From: Bacteroidia bacterium | GTDB lineage: Bacteria; Bacteroidota; Bacteroidia; 2-12-FULL-35-15 | DNA length: 64,000 nt | Reading direction: 5' to 3' | Assembly (NCBI GenBank): GCA_030654175.1 | Contig: JAURXZ010000001.1 | Span: 186,001 to 250,000 of the forward strand | Part shown: positions 54,627 through 64,000 of the stretch, in pieces | Layout: each line of letters opens with the position of its first letter | How positions within the stretch are numbered: the stretch's first letter is position 1 | Position numbers and translations under genes: made by a program | The notes under the pieces: model-generated | Seen by the model: the letters and a program-made list of their open reading frames with translations, nothing else | Databases searched by the model: none | Told to the model about the DNA's origin: nothing

Positions 54627-54684
54627 GTGTCATTCCGAACTTCTTTCGGAATCTCTTTGATAGTGAAACCAGTTCAGCAATGAA
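54627..54684. repeat. CATTCCGAA...TTCGGAAT dispersed repeat, second copy
   Basis: GTCATTCCGAACTTCTTTCGGAATCTC then GTGAAACCAGTTCAGCAATGA. Matches the copy at 26791 in architecture: two hairpins, the second with GAAAC.AGTTC. Confidence 0.6.
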
Positions 54685-54743
54685 AGTGCTTTTAACTTAA
54701 TCTTTTTGTTAACGGTTTGGTTTTAGCTAAAATTAAACAGTTT

Positions 54744-55913
54744 TTAAACCCTTTCCAGCACATGTGTAATAGCGGTAGAAGCCGTACCCCCAATGCTTTG
54801 TATCAGACCTACTTTCGCTTCTTTTTTTATCTGATTTTTTCCTGCCCTGTCGGTAAGTTGCAGATAGGCTTCCACGGCTTGGTATACACCCGATGCACCA
54901 ATTGCATGCCCTCTGCCTTTTAATCCGCCAAATGTGGACACGGGGATTTTTCCATCCGAAAAAATCTCACCCTTTTCAGCCAGTTTCCATCCTTCGCCCT
55001 GATTGGCAAATCCCATAGCCTCAAGTGAAAGCGTGGAGATTATAGAATATGCATCATGCAGTTCGAAAAAATCAACATCTTTTGGCTTTATCCCTGCCAT
55101 CTTGTAAGCTGATTGTCCGGATCGCTGAATGCCTTCTGCAGCCAATGCATTGGCTCTATGATTAATACCAACATATTCGGTAGATGATGCTGAACCTGTA
55201 ATTTTAACTTGTTGTGTTTTACCTTTATTAGAGGCACGTTTTGATAAGACCAATGCCGCTGCACCGTCACATACCGGGGATGCATCATAAAGGCGTACAT
55301 GTTCTGCGATATATTTAGATTCAAGATATTGATCAATGGTTATTTCTTTTTGAAACAACGCATTGGGATTATTATTGGCGTTTTTATGCGCGTTAACACT
55401 AAACATTCCAAATGCATCGGGTGAAATTTTATATTTGTTAATATACATTTTCATTAACTTCGAATTTAAAGTAATGAAGGATTCTCCAATGCCACCTTCC
55501 GTTTCCCAATCAGAAGCAGTAGCAATAGAACGTGTAATAAAATTTTTATCTTCATGCGACATTTTTTCTAATCCACAAACAACCACAGTTTCACACAAGC
55601 CACTCATAATTGCCATAAAACCTGCACGCAGTGCTGCGCCACCGGAGCCACAGGCAGCCTCAAGTGTAACAGATTCAATTCCTTTTAAACCTGCGGCTGT
55701 AGCAACCAAAGGGCCCAATTGCTGTTGGTTACATAGTACTCCCGAAAGCATATTTCCTAAAAAAATAGCATCCACTTTTTCAACACCTGCATCTTTCATT
55801 GCCATAAGCACTGCTTGTGCACCCATTTCACGGATACTTAATTCTGATTTTTTTTCAATTTTTAACTGACCTACGCCTGTTATGTACACACCTGTTTTTG
55901 GGAAAAATTTCAT
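54744..55913 (-). CDS. Thiolase, SCP2/acetyl-CoA C-acyltransferase-like
   Basis: 389 residues. The acyl-accepting cysteine is in LEAACGSGGAALR near residue 88. C-terminal catalytic motifs are FFELHDAYSI and GGLKGRGHAIGASGVYQ. The HDA(Y/F) motif groups it with SCP2-type thiolases rather than the classic PhaA/FadA type. It makes or splits a 3-ketoacyl-CoA; the direction and chain length cannot be read. No other fatty-acid oxidation gene is in the window. It is convergent with the amidase gene. Confidence 0.88.
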   Translation of the reverse strand: MKFFPKTGVYITGVGQLKIEKKSELSIREMGAQAVLMAMKDAGVEKVDAIFLGNMLSGVLCNQQQLGPLVATAAGLKGIESVTLEAACGSGGAALRAGFMAIMSGLCETVVVCGLEKMSHEDKNFITRSIATASDWETEGGIGESFITLNSKLMKMYINKYKISPDAFGMFSVNAHKNANNNPNALFQKEITIDQYLESKYIAEHVRLYDASPVCDGAAALVLSKRASNKGKTQQVKITGSASSTEYVGINHRANALAAEGIQRSGQSAYKMAGIKPKDVDFFELHDAYSIISTLSLEAMGFANQGEGWKLAEKGEIFSDGKIPVSTFGGLKGRGHAIGASGVYQAVEAYLQLTDRAGKNQIKKEAKVGLIQSIGGTASTAITHVLERV

Positions 55914-56474
55914 GGTTTAATTTTAGATAAGTTGTGAATTAAATTTATTGAATAAGCGCATTTTGGAAAATATTTTTTTTAGGGGCTACAAAATTATTCT
56001 TATAATTTCTAAGTGACTATGATAGATTTCACTGTAAAGAGTGATCTATTGCACTTATTGCATTCCTATAAGAAAGATTGAATTATAAAATGTGTCGAAA
56101 TAAATTCTGAATGCTACAAAAAAAAATTTCGATAAAAAATTTTATAAATCAAACTGATGATGAAAAATAAAATAGCCGGAACATAAAAAATAACAGGTAA
56201 CAATTGTTAAATTATCGTTGACAAACAATTTTGATTTAATGAAATCGTTTACGTTAAGAGTTCCCTCCAATTTTGTAGTTGAAGTAATTAAATGAGTAGC
56301 CTGATACTGGTATAAAATAGCCAAAACAGCTAAATACGTTTGTTGCAAGTTTCAAATGACGGAGCCCGTTATGGAAATTTTTTGTCGTAAAATGAATGAT
56401 GAAATAACCCGGAATGATCAAATAATAGGTAGTATAGTTTAAATCAATTTATTTTAATTTTAAAAGATAACATC
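55914..56474. other. AT-rich spacer before the GH/Ig-repeat gene
   Basis: About 560 nt without a credible gene. A short minus-strand frame lacks any family character and is not called. The plus-strand promoter of the next gene must lie here, but no exact TAnnTTTG is seen; TATAGTTTAA near 56434 is the closest. Confidence 0.5.
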
Positions 56475-59400
56475 ATGAAGACAATGAAAAAAACATTACA
56501 ATTCGGCTTTTTAGCATTGAGTTTATTATTTTCTCTAACTAGTGCAAAATCACAAACAATTTCAAACGATTTTTTTGGAGTGAATGCGTGGATGCCCGAC
56601 ACCATTGGAAATTATTTTGCCTGTCCGGAAGCCCCCTGTTATTTTAATGGCAAATTGCATAAGAACTGGCAAAAAGTTAAAGCCAGTGGTGCTACTATTG
56701 TTCGTTTTGGAGGAATCAGCGCTGATAGAAACAGGCCAACAAATTTTCAATACATCCGAATGATCGATTCCATTCGTGCAAATGGTATGGAGCCAATAAT
56801 TCAAGTTCCATTTTTTAACAATCGTTATACAGCCCAGCAGGCGGCTGATATTGTGCGGTACATAAATGTTGTTAAAGGAAAGAATATTAAGTACTGGATC
56901 ATTGGAAATGAACCTAATTTAAGTTACTCCTATACCACTGCGGCACAGGTAGCAAGCTATTTTAAACCCTTTGCATCTGCTATGAAAAATGTGGATCCAT
57001 CCATACTTATTATCGGGCCTGAACCTGCGTGGTATGATCAAAATATTATTAATGGTTTAACCACTCCCGGTGGAGCTAGTGATATTACCGGTAAAGATGG
57101 AGCCGGCAGATACTATTTGGATATACTTTCTTTTCATACCTATCCTTTTAATGGAACACAAACAAGATCACAGGTTGTTTCAAAATTAACTTCTGCAGGC
57201 TCTTTGAAGGATAATTTAGCTGCGCTTAATTCCAGGTTAGCAGCAGCTAATTCGTATCATGGCAGAACAGGATCATCCGCATTAAAAACTGCTATAACAG
57301 AGGCTAACATCGATTATAAGAATTCCAGCACCGATAATTTAAATGGAGTAGGAGCTAATAGTTTTATTGGTGGACAGTTTGTTGCTGAAATGATGAGCGT
57401 TGGAATGAAAAATGGTTTGGACTTTTTTAATTTATGGAGTGTGATTGAAGGAAACTCAACTGCACTCAATATTGGTTTTTTAGATAATTCAACCGGTAAC
57501 AAAAAACCTTTGTATTATCATTTCAAGTTACTTGCTGATAATTTCAGAGGGAATTATGTGAATGGGACCACTAATCAGGTAAACGTAAAATCGTTTGCAT
57601 GTCAGGATGGTCAACAGGTTGCGGTAATGATCCTAAATGAGGATATGACCAACAATTTTACTTATACTGTTAGGTTAAATACCACTGCAATAGCAGGAAC
57701 CAGTGCTTTAAAAATTAATGCAAATGCAGGATTAGCCAAAGAGTTTACCGATGTTATTCAAAATCAGTCAACCACTTTGTTATTGTTTGATGCTAGCGGA
57801 AATATTATTAAAAAAAGTGAATATAAACTTTCAGGAAATGCAAATTTAAATCTTCCTCCTACAGTTACTGTTTTATCTTCTTCTCAAACGGCAACAATTA
57901 CTCCTGCAGGGCCAACCAACTTTTGTGCAGGTGGAAGCGTAATGTTGAATGCTAATACAGGCAGTGGATATACCTACCAATGGAAAAAGGATAATGTAGC
58001 GATAAGCGGAGCTACTAATTCATCGTATACAACAACCGCTTCAGGAAGTTATTCAGTGGCTATAACAATTGCGGGAGTCACCAATATATCTTCAGCAATA
58101 ACAATTACAGTAAGTCCCATGCCTATTGCAACAGTGACACCTGCTGGCTCAACTTCATTTGCTACCGGTGGTAATGTAGTATTAAATGCGAGTACAGGAA
58201 CCGGATATATTTATCAATGGAAAAAAGATAATATAAATATTACTGGCGCTACGGGTGCGTCCTATACTGCTTCAACAGCAGGGGCCTACCAAGTAGCAAT
58301 TAACCAGGGAATATGCAGTGCTTTATCTGCAGCTGTGGTAATTACGGTCATATCAAGTTCTGCGGTGATCACTCCTGCCGGTCCCACAACATTTTGTGCA
58401 GGAGGAAGTGTAACGTTGAATGCAAATACGGGTACTGGAAATACTTACCAATGGAAAAAAGATAATATTGCTATAAGCGGAGCGAATGGTTCAGCCTATA
58501 TAGCAACAGTATCCGGCAGTTATACAGTAGCAATAACTGCTTCAGGAATTACCAGTACATCTTCGGCAGTGATCATAACTGTTTCACCAATGCCAACTGC
58601 GACAATAACTCCTGCCGGGCCAACATCTTTTGTTGCCGGAGGTAGTGTGATACTTAATGCCCCAACGGGAACAGGGTATATATATCAGTGGAAAAAAGAT
58701 GGTGCGGTTATTACCGGTGCAACCAATTCATCCTATACTGCTTCTGTAGCAGGCTCCTATCAAATAAAAATCACACAGGGCTCCTGTATTGATTGGTCTG
58801 CTCCACTTGCAATTACTATTCTTACAACTACAGCAACAATCACTGCTTCAGGTTCTACCAGCTTTTGTGCAGGGGGCAGTGTAACGTTGAATGCAAATAC
58901 TGGAACAGGATATACATATCAGTGGAAAAAAGATAATGTTGCTATAAGTGGAGCTACTAATCCATCTTATGTTGCAACCTTATCAGGAAGTTATTCGGTT
59001 TCTATAACTATTGCAGGAGTGAGTAATATATCATCAGCAATTATGATTACTGCAAGTCCTGTTCCGGCTGCAATAATTACTCCTGCAGGAGCATTATCAT
59101 TTGCTGCAGGTGGTAATGTAGTATTAAATGCGGGCACAGGAACAGGATATACTTACCAATGGAAAAAAGACAGTGTAGCAATTGCCGGAGCTACCAATGC
59201 ATCCTATACAGCATCAACAGCGGGAAGCTATCAGGTAGAAATTAATCAGGGAATATGCAGTGCCGTCTCAGCAGCTGTGGTAATATCTATCCTGCCTACA
59301 GCAATAATCTCTCCGGCAGGACCTACTACATTTTGTGCAGGAGGTAGTGTTACATTAAATGCCAATACAGGTACCGGAAATACTTATCAATGGAAAAAAG

Positions 59401-60830
59401 ATAATATTGCTATAAGCGGAGCAAACGGTTCGTACTACATAGCTACACTATCCGGTAGTTATACTGTAGCTATAACTACATCTGGAATTACAGGGACATC
59501 TGCCGCTGTTGTTATTACTGTTTTGCCAATGCCAAGCGCAACAATAACTCCTGCCGGAGCATTATCCTTTGTTGCCGGAGATAGTGCAGTGTTAAATGCA
59601 AGTACAGGAACGGGATATATTTATCAGTGGAAAAAAGACAATATAGGTATTACAGGTGCTACAAATGCATCCTATACAGCTTTTACAGCCGGTTCTTATC
59701 AAATAAAAATTACACAGGGTTCCTGCACAGATTGGTCTGCCCCGATATTTATTACTATCCTGCCAACAGCAACAATAACTCCTGCCGGACCAACCAATGT
59801 TTGTGCAGGAGGAAGCGTAACCTTAAATGCGACAACCGGTATAGGATACACTTACCAGTGGAAAAAGGATAATATCGATTTAAGCGGAGCAACCAACTCA
59901 TCCTACATTGCAACGGCAACCGGAAATTATTCAGTTGTTGTAACCTCCGGAGGTTTAATAAATACATCGGCTTCCCTTACAGTTACTGTTATGCCGGTTC
60001 CATTGGCAACAATTACCCCTTTAGGTGCTACAACAATGTGTTCAGGTTCGGTAGGTTTACAAGCGAATGCAGGTTCGGGGTTAATTTATCAATGGATAAA
60101 AGATAATAATATAATTGCGGGAGCCACCAATTCTCTATATTCAGCTTCTGCAACAGGATCTTACCAGGTGAAAATTACGCAGGGGGCATGTAAAGCTTTA
60201 TCAGTTCCCACATCAGTGAAGATTCAAAGCGGACTGTTTGCATCCATTACCCCTGGAGGCCCTACTACATTCTGTTCAGGAGGGAAGGTAATATTATATG
60301 CAAGTACATGTTCAGGTTATAATTATCAATGGAAAAAAGATGGCTCAAATATATCCGGAGCAACATCTTCAACCTATACTGCATCGGTTTCCGGAAAGTA
60401 TCAGGTAAGGATTGCTAAAAATGGAGTAAAAGACTGGTCAGCATTATTAGCGGTAACAGTAAATAATTGTAAAGAGCTTGATATAATTGCAAGCAAAGAA
60501 CCATTAACAGATTCGGCTAATGATTTATCTATTATTTCTTCAATAACAAATTATGGAATGGTAACAGAAAGTAATCTTGAAATAAATATATTTCCAAACC
60601 CTACAAATGGAAATTATTTTATTGAATTGGAAAATGAGAATTCTGAAGAAAATAATTTTGAGATTGTCGTTACTAATACGATCGGTCAAACGATCTATCA
60701 CAAATATTCCACTTTCTCTGCTAAAAAGGAAGAAATAAGGTTTTCTGAAAATGATCCGGGAGGTATTTATATAGTGAATGTAAAGGCAAAAAATAAAATT
60801 GCGACTAAAAAAATTATCTTTAATAAATAA
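56475..60830 (+). CDS. T9SS-secreted clan GH-A glycosidase with 11 Ig-like repeats
   Basis: 1451 residues. Signal peptide (MKKTLQFGFLALSLLFSLTSAKSQ; ATG at 56475 or 56484). Catalytic barrel, residues about 30-370: GATIVRFGG, acid/base E146 in GNEPN, nucleophile candidate E276 in TAITEANIDYK. A beta-sandwich follows to about 460. Eleven tandem Ig-like domains of about 78 residues (472-1335) share the motif YQWKKD and begin (I/V)TPAG. A T9SS sorting domain ends the protein. The likely substrate is an extracellular polysaccharide; the family number cannot be decided by eye. Confidence 0.85.
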   Translation: MKTMKKTLQFGFLALSLLFSLTSAKSQTISNDFFGVNAWMPDTIGNYFACPEAPCYFNGKLHKNWQKVKASGATIVRFGGISADRNRPTNFQYIRMIDSIRANGMEPIIQVPFFNNRYTAQQAADIVRYINVVKGKNIKYWIIGNEPNLSYSYTTAAQVASYFKPFASAMKNVDPSILIIGPEPAWYDQNIINGLTTPGGASDITGKDGAGRYYLDILSFHTYPFNGTQTRSQVVSKLTSAGSLKDNLAALNSRLAAANSYHGRTGSSALKTAITEANIDYKNSSTDNLNGVGANSFIGGQFVAEMMSVGMKNGLDFFNLWSVIEGNSTALNIGFLDNSTGNKKPLYYHFKLLADNFRGNYVNGTTNQVNVKSFACQDGQQVAVMILNEDMTNNFTYTVRLNTTAIAGTSALKINANAGLAKEFTDVIQNQSTTLLLFDASGNIIKKSEYKLSGNANLNLPPTVTVLSSSQTATITPAGPTNFCAGGSVMLNANTGSGYTYQWKKDNVAISGATNSSYTTTASGSYSVAITIAGVTNISSAITITVSPMPIATVTPAGSTSFATGGNVVLNASTGTGYIYQWKKDNINITGATGASYTASTAGAYQVAINQGICSALSAAVVITVISSSAVITPAGPTTFCAGGSVTLNANTGTGNTYQWKKDNIAISGANGSAYIATVSGSYTVAITASGITSTSSAVIITVSPMPTATITPAGPTSFVAGGSVILNAPTGTGYIYQWKKDGAVITGATNSSYTASVAGSYQIKITQGSCIDWSAPLAITILTTTATITASGSTSFCAGGSVTLNANTGTGYTYQWKKDNVAISGATNPSYVATLSGSYSVSITIAGVSNISSAIMITASPVPAAIITPAGALSFAAGGNVVLNAGTGTGYTYQWKKDSVAIAGATNASYTASTAGSYQVEINQGICSAVSAAVVISILPTAIISPAGPTTFCAGGSVTLNANTGTGNTYQWKKDNIAISGANGSYYIATLSGSYTVAITTSGITGTSAAVVITVLPMPSATITPAGALSFVAGDSAVLNASTGTGYIYQWKKDNIGITGATNASYTAFTAGSYQIKITQGSCTDWSAPIFITILPTATITPAGPTNVCAGGSVTLNATTGIGYTYQWKKDNIDLSGATNSSYIATATGNYSVVVTSGGLINTSASLTVTVMPVPLATITPLGATTMCSGSVGLQANAGSGLIYQWIKDNNIIAGATNSLYSASATGSYQVKITQGACKALSVPTSVKIQSGLFASITPGGPTTFCSGGKVILYASTCSGYNYQWKKDGSNISGATSSTYTASVSGKYQVRIAKNGVKDWSALLAVTVNNCKELDIIASKEPLTDSANDLSIISSITNYGMVTESNLEINIFPNPTNGNYFIELENENSEENNFEIVVTNTIGQTIYHKYSTFSAKKEEIRFSENDPGGIYIVNVKAKNKIATKKIIFNK
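57891..60470 (+). repeat. Tandem Ig-domain-coding repeats with four-domain super-repeat
   Basis: Eleven units of about 234 bp. Units 1-4 (from 57891) and 5-8 (from 58833) correspond in order, and unit 9 begins at 59769: spacings 942 and 936 bp. Odd units have FCAGG and lack the C-terminal Cys; even units have INQG.C or ITQG.C. A four-domain block duplicated recently. Confidence 0.85.
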
Positions 60831-60854
60831 GAATTTAATAATAAATCATAAAAT

Positions 60855-60892
60855 AAACCCCATCCTGCAAATTGAGCCGGATGGGGTTTTCT
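60855..60892 (+). terminator. Terminator of the GH/Ig-repeat gene
   Basis: AAACCCCATCC and GGATGGGGTTTT pair around a 14-nt loop, followed by CTTT. 25 nt after the stop. Confidence 0.8.
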
Positions 60893-60937
60893 TTAGATTT
60901 TTAGAGGAAATAAAATCTGCATTGCGAATTAAGGTAT

Positions 60938-61432
60938 TTACCAATCCCAAACAATCAACTCTTTTTCCTTGGAAAATATTCCTAATATTTTTTTTACACA
61001 GGCCTTCAATCGTGGAAACGTATTTTGGTCTTTGATAACATAATCAAACGCTCCAAGTTTAATGCTATTAGTGGCAACCTCTGCCGATTCCATAGCTGAT
61101 AACATAATAACCTGTGTGCTGGGTAAGGTCTTCTTTATTTTGACTAATGTTTGAGGACCAGTTAACGTTATTTTATTTGGTGTACTTAAAATATAATCGA
61201 GAATAACTACATCTGGTTTTAAAAATAGCTTTTCAATGCAAGCTTCACCTGTTAAAAATGTTTCTATTTTTAAATTTGGATTTTGTCGAAACTGAAATTC
61301 TAACGATTTTAAATACATTACATCATCATCGACAAGGAAGATAGTTATATCATTCTGATCAGGTATAATTGTGTTTTTTACATTAATAATGGCCGGACTC
61401 TGTGATTCCTGAAATGATGTTATAGGTTTCAT
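60938..61432 (-). CDS. Stand-alone response regulator receiver protein
   Basis: 164 residues. A short N-terminal stretch leads to a CheY-like receiver: acidic pocket D35-D37 in FLVDDD, phosphoacceptor D79 in VVILDY, a threonine or serine in VIMLSAME, and the conserved lysine in DYVIKD. No output domain follows, only about 25 residues ending KELIVWDW. No histidine kinase is nearby. It may act on a protein partner or in a phosphorelay. It lies among secreted-protein genes. Confidence 0.9.
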   Translation of the reverse strand: MKPITSFQESQSPAIINVKNTIIPDQNDITIFLVDDDVMYLKSLEFQFRQNPNLKIETFLTGEACIEKLFLKPDVVILDYILSTPNKITLTGPQTLVKIKKTLPSTQVIMLSAMESAEVATNSIKLGAFDYVIKDQNTFPRLKACVKKILGIFSKEKELIVWDW

Positions 61433-61513
61433 GTTTGATTAAAAGTATTTAATTGTTTTTAATTCAATTGAATATATAGAGTCTGATATTATCGTTTTTT
61501 TTCTTTTGAATAT

Positions 61514-62995
61514 TTAGTGTAATATAATTTTTTTTGTAATTATTTTTTTTGTTGATTGAATTGATAGTACATATACTCCCGGTTCATTATCTCTCAGATC
61601 AATAATTTTATTTCCTGTTTGATCTGCGGCATCGAGAATTTCAGTTAAGACCACTTGACCTATTGCATTAGTGATTATAAGTGTTGAAGCGGTTGAACTT
61701 TCTTTAAAATCGATATTAAAAATTCTGCTTGCCGGATTAGGGTAAATACTTAGAGTGTTATCAGAATAAATTTCATCTATTCCTACTTCTGATCCAAGCT
61801 TTCCTGTGGAATTTAATTTAAGAAACATTATTCCGTCTTCCTGACTGAAGCTCTCACATTTTCCTACAGCAATATATCCTCCATCTGAAGTTTGCCGCGT
61901 AGAATAACAATGTTCATTATCTGACCCTCCATATTTTCTTGTCCAAAGCGTATCACCTTCCGAATCAAGTTTGAGTATCCACATATCGGGAAGGGATAAT
62001 CCGAAACTTCTTGTAATTGCTGAAACGATATAGCCTCCATCAGAAGTTTTCTGAATCATTTTGTCAGTATCTTTTTCAGTGCCTCCGTAATGTTTATCCC
62101 ATATAATAGTACCATTTGGATCAGCTTTAATAATCTGAACGTCAATATTTTTTCCTGCGGTGCTGCTATCTCTTACGCAGAAAGTATATGAACTATCAGA
62201 ATTTACTACAATGAAAATTCCTTCATCCAATTGATTGCCACCAAATCTTTTTGTCCATAGCGTATCACCAGTTGAATTTGTTTTTACCAAATAGGCATCT
62301 CCATTTACACCATAGCTATACGTTATTCCAAGCATAATATACCCTCCATCAGGAGTTTGTTTTACTGAATTTCCAATTTCATAGTTTGGCCCACCGTAAT
62401 ATTTTTCCCATAAAATAGCTCCATTTGGGTCAATTTTTATCAAGTATGCCTGATAAGAGTTATTGGGAGGACTATTGGAACCACCTGTAATCATGTAGTT
62501 GCCATCTGAAGTTGGAATTATTTCTTGTCCCTGATCATTCCCCCAGGTCCCATAAGTTTTGGTCCATAAAGTATCTCCATTATTATTTATTTTCAGAAGC
62601 CAAGTATCATAATCTCCTCCGCCAAAACTTTGGCTATATCCAATAATAAAATACCCACTACTATCTGTTGCCTGTAATATACCAAAAGAATATTCAGGCT
62701 TATTACCTCCGTAGGTTTTAGTCCATTGTATATCACCGGTACTATTTGTTCTGATAATATAAATATCCATATCATTAATAATATCATTGGTGATCTTACC
62801 TGTAATAATGTAACCTCCATCTTTTGCGGGTATTACATCTAAGCCATCCATTGCATAGGCACCTGAATAATTTTTTTGAAAAGTTACCGCTACCTGGGCA
62901 TTCATAAAAAGTGGCAAACATTGCAAAACAAGAATAAAGATCAACTGATTGTAATTTTTGTATAAAGTTTTCATGTAAATAGTTTTAAATTTCAT
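61514..62995 (-). CDS. T9SS-secreted propeller-type protein
   Basis: 493 residues. Two possible starts: ATG at 62995 or at 62974 (MKTLYKNYN); the second places the signal peptide (FILVLQCLPLFMNAQ) nearer the N-terminus. Seven or so repeats of about 50 residues contain (T/S)SDGGYI(I/V) and GDTLW(T)(K/R)(K/R)(Y/F)GG, forming a propeller-like array. A T9SS type A domain closes the protein (SIYPNPASRIFNIDF...ITKKIILH). Function unknown; the array resembles those of many Bacteroidota surface proteins. Confidence 0.85.
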   Translation of the reverse strand: MKFKTIYMKTLYKNYNQLIFILVLQCLPLFMNAQVAVTFQKNYSGAYAMDGLDVIPAKDGGYIITGKITNDIINDMDIYIIRTNSTGDIQWTKTYGGNKPEYSFGILQATDSSGYFIIGYSQSFGGGDYDTWLLKINNNGDTLWTKTYGTWGNDQGQEIIPTSDGNYMITGGSNSPPNNSYQAYLIKIDPNGAILWEKYYGGPNYEIGNSVKQTPDGGYIMLGITYSYGVNGDAYLVKTNSTGDTLWTKRFGGNQLDEGIFIVVNSDSSYTFCVRDSSTAGKNIDVQIIKADPNGTIIWDKHYGGTEKDTDKMIQKTSDGGYIVSAITRSFGLSLPDMWILKLDSEGDTLWTRKYGGSDNEHCYSTRQTSDGGYIAVGKCESFSQEDGIMFLKLNSTGKLGSEVGIDEIYSDNTLSIYPNPASRIFNIDFKESSTASTLIITNAIGQVVLTEILDAADQTGNKIIDLRDNEPGVYVLSIQSTKKIITKKIILH

Positions 62996-63033
62996 ATTGA
63001 TAGTATTAAAAATGTAATTGGATTTTTATTTGT

Positions 63034-64000
63034 TTATTGATAAAGAATTTTCTCTCTAAATAAGGTTTGATTATCGCTTTTTATTTCAATGAAATAAATA
63101 CCTTTTGGCTTTTCAGATAAATTCACATTTAATTGAGAAGAATATTTAATTTTTTTATCATCAACGATTTGCCCAATACAATTAGTAATTATTATTTCAA
63201 TTTTATCAACATCCGGACAATTTGAGTTAATGGTGAAATTTCCATTTGTTGGGTTAGGGTGGATGTTGATCTTTTTTTCTGGTTTAACAGTGTTAACCCC
63301 AGTGATAAGTTCTATTGAAAAATTCCATGTTGATGCATCACTTATTCCTAAGAAATTATTAGCAGCCATATCCCTAATTACGCCAGTTGTCATTTCAATG
63401 TTGACAGATGCTTGCGAAGTGAAATTATCCGGATCTATAGTGACAGTATTACCTGTTACAATTACATTTGCTCCTGTTACATCAACAGTTTGAGTTACAA
63501 ATCCATTTTCCTTAATAATTATATTGCCAATTCCTTTTTGTACTTCTTCATTAAAAGTAATAACCAGATTTGAATTATTTTCCACCCCTAACGTATTGTC
63601 AGGAGGGCTATAAATAGGTGCCAATGGTGAAGTAACATCTGGTACCTGGGAAATTTTAGTTATAAAAATATCAGTTCTGCTGTATGGAAATAAAGTAGTG
63701 CTTCCGAAAGTTCCACCATTTATGAGAGTTCCTGTGGCATAAACATTGCCTGACGCTTCTGCACAAATCCCGTTTCCCGATTCGTAACCAAGTGATTCTG
63801 AAACATCAGGCGATCCTCCCACAGAAGTTGCCCATTCGAAATTACCGGTATTACTTATTTTTGCCATAAATATTTCAGCGCTATCATTTCCAGTTAGCGT
63901 ATGAGGTCCGAAATTTGCCGACATGCTAAACTGTCCTGTTACATAAAGGTTGGTTCCATTGCAGGCAATACCTCTTGCACGATCAATCAACTCACCTCCT
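63034..64000 (-). CDS. T9SS-secreted protein with SBBP and SbsA-like Ig domains (5' end outside window)
   Basis: The frame stays open to the window edge, so the N-terminus is missing. The visible part is SBBP-type repeats (DRARGIACNGTNLYVTGQF; FEWATSVGGSPD...GNVYATG), then an SbsA-like Ig domain (DNTLGVENNSNLVITFNEEVQKGIG), and a T9SS sorting domain (NIHPNPTNGNFTINS...REKILYQ). It is neighbour and same-strand companion of the propeller gene at 61514. Probably a cell-surface or secreted protein of unknown role. Confidence 0.85.
   Translation of the reverse strand, partial: GGELIDRARGIACNGTNLYVTGQFSMSANFGPHTLTGNDSAEIFMAKISNTGNFEWATSVGGSPDVSESLGYESGNGICAEASGNVYATGTLINGGTFGSTTLFPYSRTDIFITKISQVPDVTSPLAPIYSPPDNTLGVENNSNLVITFNEEVQKGIGNIIIKENGFVTQTVDVTGANVIVTGNTVTIDPDNFTSQASVNIEMTTGVIRDMAANNFLGISDASTWNFSIELITGVNTVKPEKKINIHPNPTNGNFTINSNCPDVDKIEIIITNCIGQIVDDKKIKYSSQLNVNLSEKPKGIYFIEIKSDNQTLFREKILYQ

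Noticed and set aside
56142-56348. 68-residue minus-strand frame in the spacer
   Set aside because: No signal, domain or conserved pattern; base composition is that of the AT-rich spacer.
57891-60470. Regular repeats that could be taken for a CRISPR array
   Set aside because: The period is about 234 bp and all units are translated in one frame into Ig-like domains; there are no short identical repeats with unique spacers.
60938-61432. Response regulator as PorX of the T9SS
   Set aside because: PorX carries a second, alkaline-phosphatase-like domain after the receiver; this protein stops after about 164 residues.

Overview
The window is AT-rich chromosomal DNA from a member of the Bacteroidota. 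Seven proteins end in type IX secretion (T9SS) C-terminal sorting domains. Promoter candidates follow the Bacteroidota pattern (TTG about 19-20 nt upstream of TAnnTTTG), leaders are A-rich without Shine-Dalgarno motifs, and several families are typical of the phylum (DUF1573, DUF1599, BT_3928-like, DUF2027/Smr, type B L31, E1 alpha-beta fusion). I cannot assign a class or genus. No tRNA, rRNA, CRISPR array, prophage or transposase is visible.

Region 1-26.7 kb is mostly housekeeping: a dihydroorotase-like protein cut by the window start, valS, two DUF1573 proteins, an aminotransferase, a NUDIX hydrolase, a DUF2779 double nuclease, a 2-oxoacid dehydrogenase E2, the RNase P RNA (minus strand), a DUF2027/Smr protein and comEC. 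A long minus-strand series then runs DUF1599, BT_3928-like, ABC permease, tpiA, prmA, a 1489-residue secreted protein of unknown function, plsY. Between 6.6 and 7.9 kb lies a duplicated two-gene unit: four small paralogous proteins of 56 or 72 residues, one pair preceded by a 20-bp-phased direct repeat array.

Region 26.9-34.2 kb holds folP and a minus-strand cluster that looks like a chaperone-usher fibre system: two DUF4402 subunit-like proteins, a PapD-like chaperone, and a 1375-residue usher-like outer-membrane protein whose C-terminus carries three SPOR or SPOR-like domains. I consider this the best candidate for an undescribed system.

Region 34.8-46.2 kb contains rpmE2, sucC, a T9SS-exported GH9 cellulase, nth, a GxxExxY gene bracketed by CGCAAAG-type inverted repeats, the fused E1 dehydrogenase, a 45-residue membrane peptide, a cyclophilin, a YkoF-like protein, a thioredoxin-fold protein and a lipoprotein.

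Region 46.2-64 kb is rich in exported proteins: a propeller/Ig protein, a SpoIID-like protein and an Amidase_2 (both with CUB and T9SS domains, probably acting in sequence on peptidoglycan), a truncated glycosidase, a clan GH-A glycosidase followed by 11 tandem Ig-like repeats, and two further propeller-type exported proteins. A thiolase and a lone response regulator are interspersed.

Several dispersed repeat families pervade the spacers. The most striking is a structured element of about 90-105 nt (six copies) with covarying stems, usually sitting just after a stop codon in the sense direction. Others are heptamer-phased tandem repeats in four spacers, a TCGACTCCGCTC mini-hairpin (two intergenic copies and one inside a gene), and a CATTCCGAA/TTCGGAAT element.
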